A DNA stretch of 46,818 nucleotides from an uncultured Spartobacteria bacterium (GCA_903882875.1 CAIRYQ010000080.1:1-46818), one strand, 5' to 3'. Shown: positions 33,018 through 41,723, counted from the first letter of the stretch. Numbers and translations are program-made. The notes: generated from the sequence alone by a model not told the origin.

Positions 33018-33346
33018 TCACTCGACAGTTGCGATATTCTCTGATGGTCGCCTCTCGTTTTGCTTCGGCAGCCGAATCTCGCCCCGACGGCGCGGGCTCT
33101 TCCCCGAATTTAAAACCAAGAGCCAAGTGCCGACTATGGCCAGCGCCGAAACGGCCAGCGCGCCAAGCGCGAGCCACCTCTCCGTGCGGCTTCTGGGCAA
33201 ACCCGTGCCGCATTCCGGGCAATGCCGGGATAGAAAACATGGGAGCAATTCCTACAAATCGTGGTGATTTTCGTGATGTGAGAGTGGTGCCTTGGAAGAC
33301 TGTCCCGGGCTTTCGCCCGGCAAGCCGCGCGTGTTGCGCAGCTCAT
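33018..33346 (-). pseudogene. Possible zinc-ribbon single-pass membrane protein, frameshifted
   Basis: A minus-strand frame from 33248 codes HCPECGTGLPRSRTERW followed by a membrane helix (LALGALAVSALAIVGTWLLV) and a basic tail, stopping at 33018. Just upstream, in another frame, ICRNCSHVFYPG appears, which would supply the first CxxC of a zinc ribbon. One indel near 33225 would join them as CxxC-x9-CPxC. Either the gene is frameshifted or the short 76-aa frame with one CxxC is the real product. No function is assigned. Confidence 0.45.
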
Positions 33347-33524
33347 ACATGCCTCTTACAAGGTCGTCCGTGTTTATCTATACCTATGCTGTATATTTAA
33401 TATTCGGAATCCGGCAACAGGATTTTTAAGCCACTGTCCGCCACAAACTCCCGCCGTCCCATTCTTGCGGGCAGTTTGGGTTTGCCATTCCACCCAGACT
33501 CAATCTAGTTAAGGGCACTACTTA
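33347..33524. promoter_or_regulatory. Promoter region of rrf2-type regulator
   Basis: AT-rich TATACCTATGCTGTATATTT at 33380-33399 is the most promoter-like stretch here. A small inverted repeat TTAAG-N7-CTTAA at 33509-33525 ends on the A of the Rrf2 start codon and could be an operator for autoregulation, although 5-base arms are weak evidence. Confidence 0.4.
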
Positions 33525-34106
33525 ATGACGCTCACCAAAAAAGGCGAATACGCGCTGCGTGCCATGATTCAGCTCGGAATTGCCAAATCTCTCGGCAGGG
33601 AAATCGTGCCGGTTTCCGAACTCGCCCAAAGCAACCAGCTCCCCCTGAAATTCGTCGAACGCATCCTGCTCGAATTGCGTGAGGCGGGCTACATCGAGAC
33701 GCAGCGCGGGAAAATGGGCGGATACCGGGTCGCAAAGCCGCTGAACAAAATCAGCATGGGCGAAATCACCCGGCTGATTGACGGCCGCCTCGCCCCCATC
33801 GCCTGCGCCAGCGAAACCGCGTATGCGCGATGCACCTGTCCGGATGAGGAGCACTGCGGGCTGCGCATGCTGATGATTGATGTCCGCAACGCCATCGCCA
33901 ACATCCTCGACAAGTACACGCTCGGTGACGTGGTGGATGTCACGGTCCGCAAGATGAGGCGCGACAAGGTTCCCATGCCATTCAGCGTTGGAAAAGTGGA
34001 TGTGGAACGATCAAAACGACGCAAAGCCGACCCGGCAGCGGGCTTTCTCAGCGCGCTCGGCATCTCCACGCATGGAAAAGATGCACCTCTGAGCAAGACG
34101 CGATGA
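33525..34106 (+). CDS. Rrf2-family transcriptional regulator with cysteine cluster
   Basis: 193 aa. The N-terminal winged helix MTLTKKGEYALRAMIQLG, with LPLKFVERILLELREAGYIE and GKMGGYRVAKP, is diagnostic for Rrf2. Four cysteines at 94, 103, 105 and 111 (CASETAY-AR-CTC-PDEEHC) lie where IscR/NsrR-type members bind an iron-sulfur cluster, with different spacing from E. coli IscR. The long basic tail (about 150-193) is additional. It likely senses iron-sulfur, redox or sulfur status. Its stop overlaps the start of a YezD-like gene (ATGA). In Firmicutes the Rrf2 protein CymR controls sulfur metabolism, which fits with the YezD link, but the target here is unknown. Confidence 0.9.
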   Translation: MTLTKKGEYALRAMIQLGIAKSLGREIVPVSELAQSNQLPLKFVERILLELREAGYIETQRGKMGGYRVAKPLNKISMGEITRLIDGRLAPIACASETAYARCTCPDEEHCGLRMLMIDVRNAIANILDKYTLGDVVDVTVRKMRRDKVPMPFSVGKVDVERSKRRKADPAAGFLSALGISTHGKDAPLSKTR

Positions 34107-34288
34107 GGGACACCGACTCCGGCAAAGAAAATGCACCACCTTGCGAGGAGTTGGAGGAGGTCGTCCGCCAATCGGTAACAACAATGCGTTTCGTCACGGT
34201 GGAAATCGTCATTCACGAAGGCTGCGTGACGCAGGTGGCGGCCACCGAAAAGATCCGCCTCGCGGGCAAGGATGGCCTGAGCGGTTAG
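34103..34288 (+). CDS. YezD-like (DUF2292) small protein
   Basis: 61 aa from the ATG at 34103. The segment TVEIVIHEGCVTQVAATEKI at about 32-51 fits the YezD/DUF2292 pattern (strand, IHxGxVxQxxxTEK, R). Members of this family are often beside sulfur assimilation genes. Translation is coupled to the Rrf2 gene by the four-base overlap. The molecular function is not known. Confidence 0.75.
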   Translation: MRDTDSGKENAPPCEELEEVVRQSVTTMRFVTVEIVIHEGCVTQVAATEKIRLAGKDGLSG

Positions 34289-34380
34289 CTCCGCATGCTT
34301 TCAGTCTGCCGTACCCGCGACGGCTTCGAGTCACACCGGATCACCGAGCGGGCGGCATTCAGTCCTCGTACAGTCCAGCT

Positions 34381-35230
34381 ATGAAAAAACCGCTTCCGCT
34401 CATCTTCGCCGGATCGCTCTTGCGTCATGGCACGCATGGCGCGGAACGGTTCCGGTTGTCCGATCACCTCCTGCTCGATCTCTTCCACATGCCGATCGTC
34501 GAGCCCTATGCGATCAGCGAGCCGTTTTCCACGGCGGGAAAAGTGAACCTCAACTCGCGGCTCGCGGGCTTCCCGTGGATTCGCCGCACGACTGCGCTGC
34601 GCGCCGTGCTGCACGGCTCGCGCGTCACCGCAGTGCCCGCCGAGGACGTCGAGATTTACAAGGACAACGCCTCGCTGAAGCCCATCGCAAAGAACTACCG
34701 CTACCTCATCAGCCGCGATGAGACCATCAAGGGGCTCGAACAGGTCTTCGACGAATACACGACGAAAGGCCACGACTTCGGCTTTTACAAATCCGCCTCC
34801 GACCTCTGCGAACGCTACCTCTACCCCGAGGGCACCACAAATGCGGGCATCATTAAATTCGAGGCCGGCGAGCAGGCCATCAAGAACTTCTGGAAAGCCA
34901 ACACGCTCACCGGGGACAATCTCCGCGAGCGTCCCTGCAACGACCTGCTGCCGCGCCTCACGACGAAGTCCAACAGCTTCACCATCCACATCCGCGCGCC
35001 GGCACGGCTGCCGAGCAGCGCACGTGGCGGGAGCGTCCCGATTCAATTATTTCAGAATATCGGGGCGAAACGAGCATCGAGCGCTATGTAGATTCCGCAT
35101 GCCGCCGTGTTTCGACAAGACGAATGCAGCGACCAAGCAGCGCGGCGATTTCATCGCCGTGGACAAGCAGTCGCTGGAATCCGCTTACCGGTTCCGGGTC
35201 GTCCACTCGAAACGTTGTGCGCCGAAATAG
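34381..35230 (+). pseudogene. Degraded 3' part of Verru_Chthon cassette protein A gene
   Basis: From 34381 one frame codes a short leader (MKKPLPLIFAGSL) and then FRLSDHLLLDLFHMPIVEPY, AISEPFSTAGKVNLNSRLAG and LRAVLHGSRVTAVP, features of the C-terminal part of Verru_Chthon cassette protein A (TIGR02600-type, over a thousand residues). The reading frame breaks near 35020; then EYRGETSIERYVDSA is read in a second frame and AYRFRVVHSKRCAPK plus the true stop (35228-35230) in a third. So at least two indels have occurred and most of the 5' end is missing. The remaining cassette genes B-D are not in the window. Confidence 0.8.
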
Positions 35231-35267
35231 GCTCCGCCAACATTTTCACCCCATCACCCAGCCAGCC

Positions 35268-37130
35268 ATGAAAACCACGATCCTCCACCTCCTCGCGGCC
35301 ATCTTGCTCCCCGCCGCACTCCACGCGGCTGAAGCTCGCAAGCCAAACATCCTCATCATCGTCGCCGACGATCTCGGCTACGGCGAACTCACCGTGCAAG
35401 GATTCACGAAGGACATCCCGACGCCGCAGATTGATTCCATCGCGCAGAACGGCACGCGCTTCACGAGCGGCTACGTGTCCGGCCCGTATTGCAGCCCCAC
35501 GCGCGCGGCGCTGCTCACCGGGCGATACCAGCAGCGCTTCGGGCACGAGTTCAATCCCGGCCCCGCGCCGAAGCCCGAGGTGAAATTCGGCCTCGACCTC
35601 ACGCAGAAGACCTTGGGCGACCGGCTGAAATCCGTCGGCTACGCGACGGCTTGGATCGGAAAATCGCACCTCGGCTACGACCCGGAGTTTCACCCGCTCA
35701 AGCGCGGATTCGATTACTACTTCGGCTTCCTCGGCGGCGCGCATTCCTACCTCGATCTGGATCGCGATGGCCGCGATCCAATCCAGCGCAACGGCAAGCC
35801 GGTCGAGCAACTCGACTACCTCACCGAGGAGCTTGGCCGCGAGGCGTCGGGCTTCATCGAGAAAAACAAGGATCGTCCGTGGCTCACGTATCTCGCCTTC
35901 AACGCCGTCCACGCGCCGCTTCAGGCCACGGAAAAATATCTCTCGCGATTCCCGAACATCACCGACCCGAAGCGCAAGAGCTTCGCCGGACTGCTCTCCG
36001 GGCTCGATGACGCCGTGGGCGTGGTGCTCGCGAAACTGCGCGAGACGGGCCAGGAGGAAAACACGCTCATCTTTTTCATCAGCGACAACGGCGGCCCCAC
36101 ACCATCCACGACTTCCGGCAACGGCCCGCTGCGCGGCTTTAAGGCGCAGACGTGGGAAGGCGGCGTGCGCGTGCCGTGGATCGTGCAGTGGAAGGGCAAG
36201 GTCCCCGCGGGAAAAGTGGACGACCGGCCGGTCATCCAGATCGACATCCTGCCCACGGCTCTCGCAGCCGCAGGCATCGAGCCGGATGCCGGCGCGAAGC
36301 TCGATGGCGTGAATCTTCTGCCCTACCTCAAAGGCGAAAAGACCGAGCCGCCGCACGACGCGATCTGCTGGCGCTTCGGCCAGCAGATCGCGATTCGCAA
36401 AGGCGACTGGAAACTCGTGAAGGGCGCAGGCGAAGGCTTGCCGCGCGGAAACTCCGGAGGCGTCGCGAACACCGAGGGCGCGCACCTTTACAACCTCGCG
36501 AAGGACATCGGTGAGAAAGAGAATCTCGCGGAGAAGGAGCCGGCGAAATTCAAGGAACTCGCCGCCGCCTGGGACGAATGGAACAAGGGCAACATCCCGC
36601 CGAAATGGCTGCCGGGTGACGGCGGACCCCGCCGCGGCAATCAGGTCGCGGCAGCGCCAGGCGCGAAGGCCGCCGCGGCGAAAGGCCCGTGGAAAAGCGG
36701 CGACACCCTCGGTCGCGATGAATCGCCGAAGGTCGCATCGCACGGCCTCGCGATCACCGCGCAGATCGAGTCCGCATCTCCGAAAGGCGTGATCCTCGCG
36801 CAGGGCGGTGGCGCGAACGGCTACGCGCTTTTCGTGCACGACGGCAAACTGGCCTTCGCCGTTCGTGCGAAGCGCGAACTCACCGTAGTCACCGCATCCT
36901 CCGCCCTCGAAGCGGGCTCGCACAAAGTGTCCGCCGAACTCACACCGGAAGGCAAAGTGACGCTGAGCGTGGATGGCCATGTCGTCGGCGAAGGAAAGGC
37001 CGGCACCGTGCCCGTCCAGCCCGGCGAAGGCCTCACCGTCGGCGGGGACGGAAACAATTCCGTGGGCGAATACGAAGCCCCGAACGATTTCTCCGGCAAA
37101 GTAACCAACGCAAACGTGATCATCCGATGA
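35268..37130 (+). CDS. Exported sulfatase with C-terminal LamG-like extension
   Basis: 620 aa from the ATG at 35268, which opens a signal peptide (MKTTILHLLAAILLPAALHA). Asp34-Asp35 (IIVADDLGYGE) bind the metal and C75-S-P-T-R79 in YCSPTRAALLTGR is the formylglycine site, here CxPTR rather than CxPSR. GKSHLGYDPEFHPLKRGFD and FISDNGGPTP are arylsulfatase A-type motifs. After about residue 465 a linker rich in Ala and Lys leads to a beta-rich C-terminal domain (ALFVHDGKLAFAVR, VTLSVDGHVVGEG) similar in form to LamG/concanavalin-like domains, perhaps binding the substrate glycan. It is the first gene of an operon with DUF1553 and DUF1501 proteins, overlapping the next by ATGA. Confidence 0.93.
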   Translation: MKTTILHLLAAILLPAALHAAEARKPNILIIVADDLGYGELTVQGFTKDIPTPQIDSIAQNGTRFTSGYVSGPYCSPTRAALLTGRYQQRFGHEFNPGPAPKPEVKFGLDLTQKTLGDRLKSVGYATAWIGKSHLGYDPEFHPLKRGFDYYFGFLGGAHSYLDLDRDGRDPIQRNGKPVEQLDYLTEELGREASGFIEKNKDRPWLTYLAFNAVHAPLQATEKYLSRFPNITDPKRKSFAGLLSGLDDAVGVVLAKLRETGQEENTLIFFISDNGGPTPSTTSGNGPLRGFKAQTWEGGVRVPWIVQWKGKVPAGKVDDRPVIQIDILPTALAAAGIEPDAGAKLDGVNLLPYLKGEKTEPPHDAICWRFGQQIAIRKGDWKLVKGAGEGLPRGNSGGVANTEGAHLYNLAKDIGEKENLAEKEPAKFKELAAAWDEWNKGNIPPKWLPGDGGPRRGNQVAAAPGAKAAAAKGPWKSGDTLGRDESPKVASHGLAITAQIESASPKGVILAQGGGANGYALFVHDGKLAFAVRAKRELTVVTASSALEAGSHKVSAELTPEGKVTLSVDGHVVGEGKAGTVPVQPGEGLTVGGDGNNSVGEYEAPNDFSGKVTNANVIIR

Positions 37131-39772
37131 AAGCCCAGCATTCCCGTTTTACAGTCATGAGCCCGAAACTGATCACCGCAGCCGCAGTCCTCGCGTCGTT
37201 CGCTGCGACTGCGCTCGCATTGGAGACCGCGACCGACGAGGCGAAGGTCGAGTTTTTTGAAAAGAAGGTGCGGCCGATTTTGGTGGATCATTGCTACCAC
37301 TGCCATTCGGCGGACACGAAACCTGCGGGAGGGTTGCGTGTGGATGATCGGAATGGGCTGCTGATCGGCGGTGATGCGGGCGCGGCGATCGTGGCGGGCG
37401 ATCCGGATAAGAGCCTGCTGATCGAGCGTGTGCTGCATGAAAATCCGAAGCGCAAGATGCCGAAGGAAGGTGAGCTGCTCACGGAGGCGGAGGTGGATGT
37501 TTTGAAGCAATGGATCCGCGATGGCTTGGCTTGGCCGCGCGAGCGCATCCCGGCGTATATAGGGAAGAAGCGGCCGGATTTTGAAAAGCTGAAGGCGGAG
37601 CACTGGGCGTGGCAGCCGTTGCAAAATCCGAAGCCGCCCGAGGTCGCGGATGCGAAGTGGGCTCGCGATGATGTGGATCGCTTCATCCGCGCGACGCTGG
37701 AAGCGAAGGGCCTGAAGCCCGTTGCCGATGCGGATGCCGCGACGCTCGTGCGGCGTGTGAAATTTGATCTCACCGGCCTGCCGCCGACGCCGGAGGAGAT
37801 CGAGGCATTCAAGAATGACCGCTCGCCGGATGCGTTCTCGAAGCTGGTGGATCGTCTGCTGGCGTCGCCGCAGTTTGGCGAGCGCTGGGGGCGTCACTGG
37901 CTCGATGTCGCGCGCTACGGCGAGTCCACCGGGCCATCGCGCAACATCCCGTATCCGCACGCGTGGAAATATCGCGACTACGTGATTGATGCGGTGAACC
38001 GCGACGTTCCGTTCGACCGTTTCCTCCGAGAGCAGATCGCCGGCGACCTGCTGCCTGCCGCGAATGACGCGGAGCGCAATCGCCAGCTCACGGCGACGGG
38101 CTTCCTCGCGCTCGGCGTGAAGGATGTGAACCAGCGGTTCAAGACGCGCTTCCTCATGGACAATGTGGACGAGCAGATTGACACCGTCTCGCGTTCCGTG
38201 CTCGCGCTCACGGTGAGCTGCGCGCGCTGCCACGATCATAAGTTCGACCCGATTCCCGTGACTGACTACTACGCTCTCGCGGGCATTTTCTCGAGCACCG
38301 AGAACGCCGCCGGCGTTCGCAACAAGATGGGCGGCGGCGGACTCGACTACTACGATCCCGCGGCGCTCGTTCGACTCGCGGGCGACACGGCTGCCGCGTC
38401 GCCTCAGCAGCTCGCGAAACTGAAGGCTGACCTGGCCGTCGCAAAAAAGGCGTGGGACGAAATCCGCGGTACGCCCGAGGGGCTGAAACTCGCGCCCGAC
38501 GGCAAGCCGACGCAGCGTCCCTTCCGCCTGAAATACGAGACGCTGCAGACGGAGCTGAACTCGTTCACCGACCCCGCGGAGCGCGGCCTCGCGGTTCACG
38601 GCGTGCGCGAGGGAAAGACGATCGGCGACACGGAAGTGCGCATTCGCGGTGAAGCCGAGCGCATCGGCCCGACGGTGCCGCGCGGTTATCTCACGACCTT
38701 CGCGGTGCCTGAGGCGCAGCCCGTGGACCCGCAGCACAGCGGGCGTCTCGAACTCGCGCGCTGGCTCACGAGTCCGCGCAATCCGCTCACGGCGCGCGTC
38801 GCGGTGAATCGCGTCTGGCAAAATCTTTTCGGCACCGGGCTCGTCTCGACGGTGGATAATTTCGGCGTGAAGGGCGACGTGCCCTCGCATCCCGAGCTGC
38901 TCGATTTTCTCGCGCAGCGCTTCATCCGCGAAGGCTGGTCGGTGAAAAAACTCGTTCGCGAACTCACGCTCACGCACGCGTATCAGCTCGGCACGGATGC
39001 GCCTGCGAAGCTGCATGACATCGATCCGGAAAACCGGCTCGTGTGGCGGCATTCGCCGCGGCGGCTCAGCGCGGAGGAATTGCGCGACGCGATCCTCGTC
39101 ACCGCGGGACGGCTCGACACGAAGCCCGCGGGGCCTTCGCCGGTGAAGGAGCTGAAGATGATCGAAATGCGCGACAACGGTCCCGAGGCGCGCAAGGTCG
39201 TCGAGGCCGCGGACAATGCAGTCGCCCGCAGCGTCTATCTGCCGCTGCTCCGCGGCGTGACGCCGAAGGCGCTGGAGGCATTCGATCCCGTCTGCCAGAC
39301 GCTCGTGAGCGGACGCCGCGAGAGCACCACGGTGCCGACGCAGGCGCTGTATTTTCTGAATTCCACATTCGTCCGCCAACAGGCGCTCGCGCTCGCGGAG
39401 CGGCTGCTCGGCAGCGAGGCAAAGTCGAACTCCGAGCGGATCGAGGCCGCATATTCGCTCGTGCTCGGCCGCCAGCCGACGAGCGCGGAACTCGATCGCA
39501 CCGCGCGTTTCCTCGATGACTACGCCGCGAGCTTCGAGGTCGGCGAAACCGCGCTCCAGCAGATCGCATCCGCACAAGCGGCGTCCGGCGAAAGTGCCGG
39601 AGCCAGCGCGGCCACCGCGCCTCCCGGCCAGGCGGTGAATCCCGACGACGTCGAGCGCACGCCCGAACTCGCAAAGGAAGCGCCCGTGAAACCGAAGGAC
39701 ACCGCGTCCGTCGCGTGGATGAGTTTCGTCCAGGCGCTCTACGCCTCCGCGGAATTCCGCTTCGTCCCGTAA
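37127..39772 (+). CDS. PSCyt1-DUF1549-DUF1553 exported cytochrome-type protein
   Basis: 881 aa from the ATG at 37127. After a signal peptide (MSPKLITAAAVLASF...) come the haem motif CYHCH (56-60), the KMPKEGELLTEAEVDVLKQW PSCyt1 ending, DUF1549 (FDLTGLPPTPEEIEAFKND; SCARCHDHKFDPIPVTDYYA with a second CxxCH), a helical insert and DUF1553 (NPLTARVAVNRVWQNLFGTG; RRLSAEELRDAILVTAGRLD). It has a glycine/alanine-rich loop near 815-835. The inner Met11 is an alternative start with a better signal peptide. The product is exported, probably haem-bearing, and part of the sulfatase operon. Its enzymatic role is unproven in the family. Confidence 0.93.
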   Translation: MKAQHSRFTVMSPKLITAAAVLASFAATALALETATDEAKVEFFEKKVRPILVDHCYHCHSADTKPAGGLRVDDRNGLLIGGDAGAAIVAGDPDKSLLIERVLHENPKRKMPKEGELLTEAEVDVLKQWIRDGLAWPRERIPAYIGKKRPDFEKLKAEHWAWQPLQNPKPPEVADAKWARDDVDRFIRATLEAKGLKPVADADAATLVRRVKFDLTGLPPTPEEIEAFKNDRSPDAFSKLVDRLLASPQFGERWGRHWLDVARYGESTGPSRNIPYPHAWKYRDYVIDAVNRDVPFDRFLREQIAGDLLPAANDAERNRQLTATGFLALGVKDVNQRFKTRFLMDNVDEQIDTVSRSVLALTVSCARCHDHKFDPIPVTDYYALAGIFSSTENAAGVRNKMGGGGLDYYDPAALVRLAGDTAAASPQQLAKLKADLAVAKKAWDEIRGTPEGLKLAPDGKPTQRPFRLKYETLQTELNSFTDPAERGLAVHGVREGKTIGDTEVRIRGEAERIGPTVPRGYLTTFAVPEAQPVDPQHSGRLELARWLTSPRNPLTARVAVNRVWQNLFGTGLVSTVDNFGVKGDVPSHPELLDFLAQRFIREGWSVKKLVRELTLTHAYQLGTDAPAKLHDIDPENRLVWRHSPRRLSAEELRDAILVTAGRLDTKPAGPSPVKELKMIEMRDNGPEARKVVEAADNAVARSVYLPLLRGVTPKALEAFDPVCQTLVSGRRESTTVPTQALYFLNSTFVRQQALALAERLLGSEAKSNSERIEAAYSLVLGRQPTSAELDRTARFLDDYAASFEVGETALQQIASAQAASGESAGASAATAPPGQAVNPDDVERTPELAKEAPVKPKDTASVAWMSFVQALYASAEFRFVP

Positions 39773-39791
39773 ACCGAAAACTTCCCACACC

Positions 39792-41156
39792 ATGTTTCAA
39801 CCCATGCAAAATCCCATCTCACGCCGCTCACTCCTAAAATCCGCCAGCGGCGGCTTCGGCTACCTCGCACTCGCCGGCCTGCTCGGACAGCACGCGCCCG
39901 CCGCCATCGCGCAGCATCCGCTGCTGCCGAAAGCGCCGCATTTTCCGCCGCGCGCGAAACGCATCATCTTCGTCTTCATGGAAGGCGCGATGTCCGGCGT
40001 GGATACGTTCGACTACAAGGCCGAGCTGCAAAAAAATGGCGGCAAGGGCGGACCCGGCGGCGGCACGCTCACGGCGTCGAAATTTGCGTTCAAGCAATAC
40101 GGCCAGACGGGCTCGTGGTTTTCCGAACTGCTGCCGAACATCGCGCAGCACGCGGACAAACTCTGCTGGCTGCGCGGACTGCACACCGACACTCCCGCGC
40201 ATCCGCAGGCCGTCGTGCAGCTCCACACCGGCAGCGCGAATGCCGCGCTCACGCGCCCGAGCATGGGCGCGTGGCTGCTCTACGGACTCGGCACGGACAA
40301 CCAGGATTTGCCCGGCTACGTGACGATCAATCCTTCGCCGAATTTCGGCGGCGCGGTGAACTACGGCAGCGCATTCCTGCCCTCGCATTTCCAAGGCACG
40401 CGCATCACCGACGCCGGATTTTTGCCAAACATCAAGGCCGCGAGCACGACGGCGCTCCAGCGCAAGCAGATCGATCTCATCCAGGCGATGAACCGCGATT
40501 TTGCCGCGACGCCCGGTGCGCCGGATCCCGTCGAGGGCATCATCGAATCCTACGAGACCGGCTTCCGCATGCAGGGCAAAGTGCCCGAGCTGCTCGACAT
40601 TTCCAAGGAGCCGCAGGACGTGCGCGAAGCCTACGGCATCAAGGACGGACCCGGCGGCTCATTCGCGCGGCAGTGCCTCATGGCGCGTCGGCTCAGCGAG
40701 GCCGGCGTGCGGTTCGTCGAGATCACGCAGGGCGGCTGGGATCATCACAACAATTTGCACAAAGGTCTCATTGACCGCACCGGCAGCGTCGATCAGCCGA
40801 CCGCCGCACTTCTCGCCGACCTCGAACAGCGCGGCCTGCTCGAAGACACGCTCGTCCTTTTCGGCTCCGAATTCGGCCGCCAGCCCACCGCGCAAGGCCC
40901 CGACGGACGCGACCACAACATCACCGGCTACTCGATGTTCCTCGCGGGTGCGGGCGTGAAGAAAGGCTTCACCTACGGCGGCACGGACGAGTTCGGTATC
41001 AAGGCCGTCGAAGGCCGTATGCACACGAACGACCTCCACGCCACGCTGCTCGCGCTGCTCGGGCTCAACCACGAGCAGCTCACCTACCGCTACGCCGGCC
41101 GCGATTTCCGGCTCACGGATGTGGCGGGGGAGGTGGTGAAGGACATCATCGCGTAG
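39792..41156 (+). CDS. DUF1501 exported protein
   Basis: 454 aa. The N-terminus MFQPMQNPISRRSLLKSASG then GFGYLALAGLLG is a twin-arginine signal. Family motifs are IIFVFMEGAMSGVDTFDYKA (about 58-77), FGSEFGRQPTAQGPDGRDHN and DLHATLLALLGLNHEQLTYR near the C-terminus. It is the paralog of the protein at 22046-23443 and the last gene of the sulfatase operon, 19 bases after DUF1553. A 21-bp repeat array begins 4 bases after its stop codon, so the operon's transcript probably runs into the array. Confidence 0.93.
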   Translation: MFQPMQNPISRRSLLKSASGGFGYLALAGLLGQHAPAAIAQHPLLPKAPHFPPRAKRIIFVFMEGAMSGVDTFDYKAELQKNGGKGGPGGGTLTASKFAFKQYGQTGSWFSELLPNIAQHADKLCWLRGLHTDTPAHPQAVVQLHTGSANAALTRPSMGAWLLYGLGTDNQDLPGYVTINPSPNFGGAVNYGSAFLPSHFQGTRITDAGFLPNIKAASTTALQRKQIDLIQAMNRDFAATPGAPDPVEGIIESYETGFRMQGKVPELLDISKEPQDVREAYGIKDGPGGSFARQCLMARRLSEAGVRFVEITQGGWDHHNNLHKGLIDRTGSVDQPTAALLADLEQRGLLEDTLVLFGSEFGRQPTAQGPDGRDHNITGYSMFLAGAGVKKGFTYGGTDEFGIKAVEGRMHTNDLHATLLALLGLNHEQLTYRYAGRDFRLTDVAGEVVKDIIA

Positions 41157-41160
41157 GCGC

Positions 41161-41475
41161 AGCGCGCTGCTCATGTTGCGGGTGCAGACTGCGCATCCTG
41201 CCGTGCAGGCTGCACCGGTGGTTGCGAAGCGTGCGAATGGCCGCGTGCATCCTGCGTCTGCCACCGTGCGTCCTGCCATCGCCTGCGTGCGCGCTGTCAT
41301 CTTCGTCATGCGCTGTGCGTCGCCCCGCGTGCGTGGTGTCGCCTCCCGCGTGCAGTGTGTCAGCAGTGCCGTGCAGCGTGTCAGTGCCCCTGTGCAGGGT
41401 GCTTTTGGCCATTTTCATGGTGTCAGCACCCGAGTGCAGCGTGTCTGCACCCCCATACAGGGTGCTTTCGGCTCA
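41161..41475. repeat. 21-bp tandem array 3
   Basis: Fifteen units of exactly 21 bp with no slip, starting 4 bases after the DUF1501 stop (the first unit is the most diverged). The consensus begins GTGCRNNNTG. From 41182 onward every unit has TG at positions 9-10 and almost all have C at position 4, while the rest varies widely. Units nearest the palindromic element (41350-41454) resemble each other most. The next in-phase 21 bases (41476-41496) contain the left terminal repeat of the element, whose leading TG falls on the unit's TG. Frames across the array are open but lack starts. Confidence 0.88.
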
Positions 41476-41483
41476 TTTCGCCC

Positions 41484-41723
41484 TGCTTATCCGGTTGCTT
41501 GACACAGACAGGCTCTGCGAGGGCTTCGAGAATAGCCCAGCACTTCAGTGCTGGGTAAAAGATGGTGAAAACGAGCAAAGTCCCGTCAGGGACGGCAGAA
41601 CGCTCCTTCCGTCCCTGGCGGGACTTTGTTTTTCTGGAACCTCCGGTTCCCAGCGCTGAAGCGCTGGGCTATTTTCACGGCGTTCCCTTTCACCACGCGC
41701 TGTGTCAGGCAACCGGATAAGCA
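41484..41723. repeat. 240-bp palindromic element with terminal inverted repeats
   Basis: 24-bp terminal inverted repeats with one mismatch (TGCTTATCCGGTTGCTTGAC at the left; complement ending at 41723). Inside are the hairpins CCCAGCACTTCAGTGCTGGG, a long stem AAGTCCC-GTCAGGGAC with its complement GTCCCTGGCGGGACTTT, and CCCAGCGCTGAAGCGCTGGG, so most of the element is self-complementary. No gene is inside. It has the features of a MITE or REP/BIME-type element mobilised in trans. The copy at 1295-1437 is its left part. Confidence 0.88.

Noticed and set aside
32822-33400. 192-aa plus-strand frame
   Set aside because: Composition rich in Arg, Ser and Cys with no recognisable motif; the minus-strand zinc-ribbon signal in the same DNA is more convincing.
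33509-33525. IscR-type binding site
   Set aside because: The 5-base arms do not match the known IscR consensus; described only as a possible operator.
36821-39793. 990-aa minus-strand frame
   Set aside because: Antisense shadow of the DUF1553 gene in GC-rich DNA, rich in Arg, with no domain.
941-41475. 21-bp arrays as CRISPR arrays
   Set aside because: Units are head-to-tail with no alternation of a constant repeat and unique spacers, are shorter than CRISPR units, and no cas gene is nearby.
41173-41502. 109-aa frame through array 3 as a heptad-repeat protein
   Set aside because: No ribosome binding site and no conserved residues beyond those imposed by the repeat; kept only as a hypothesis in the array findings.
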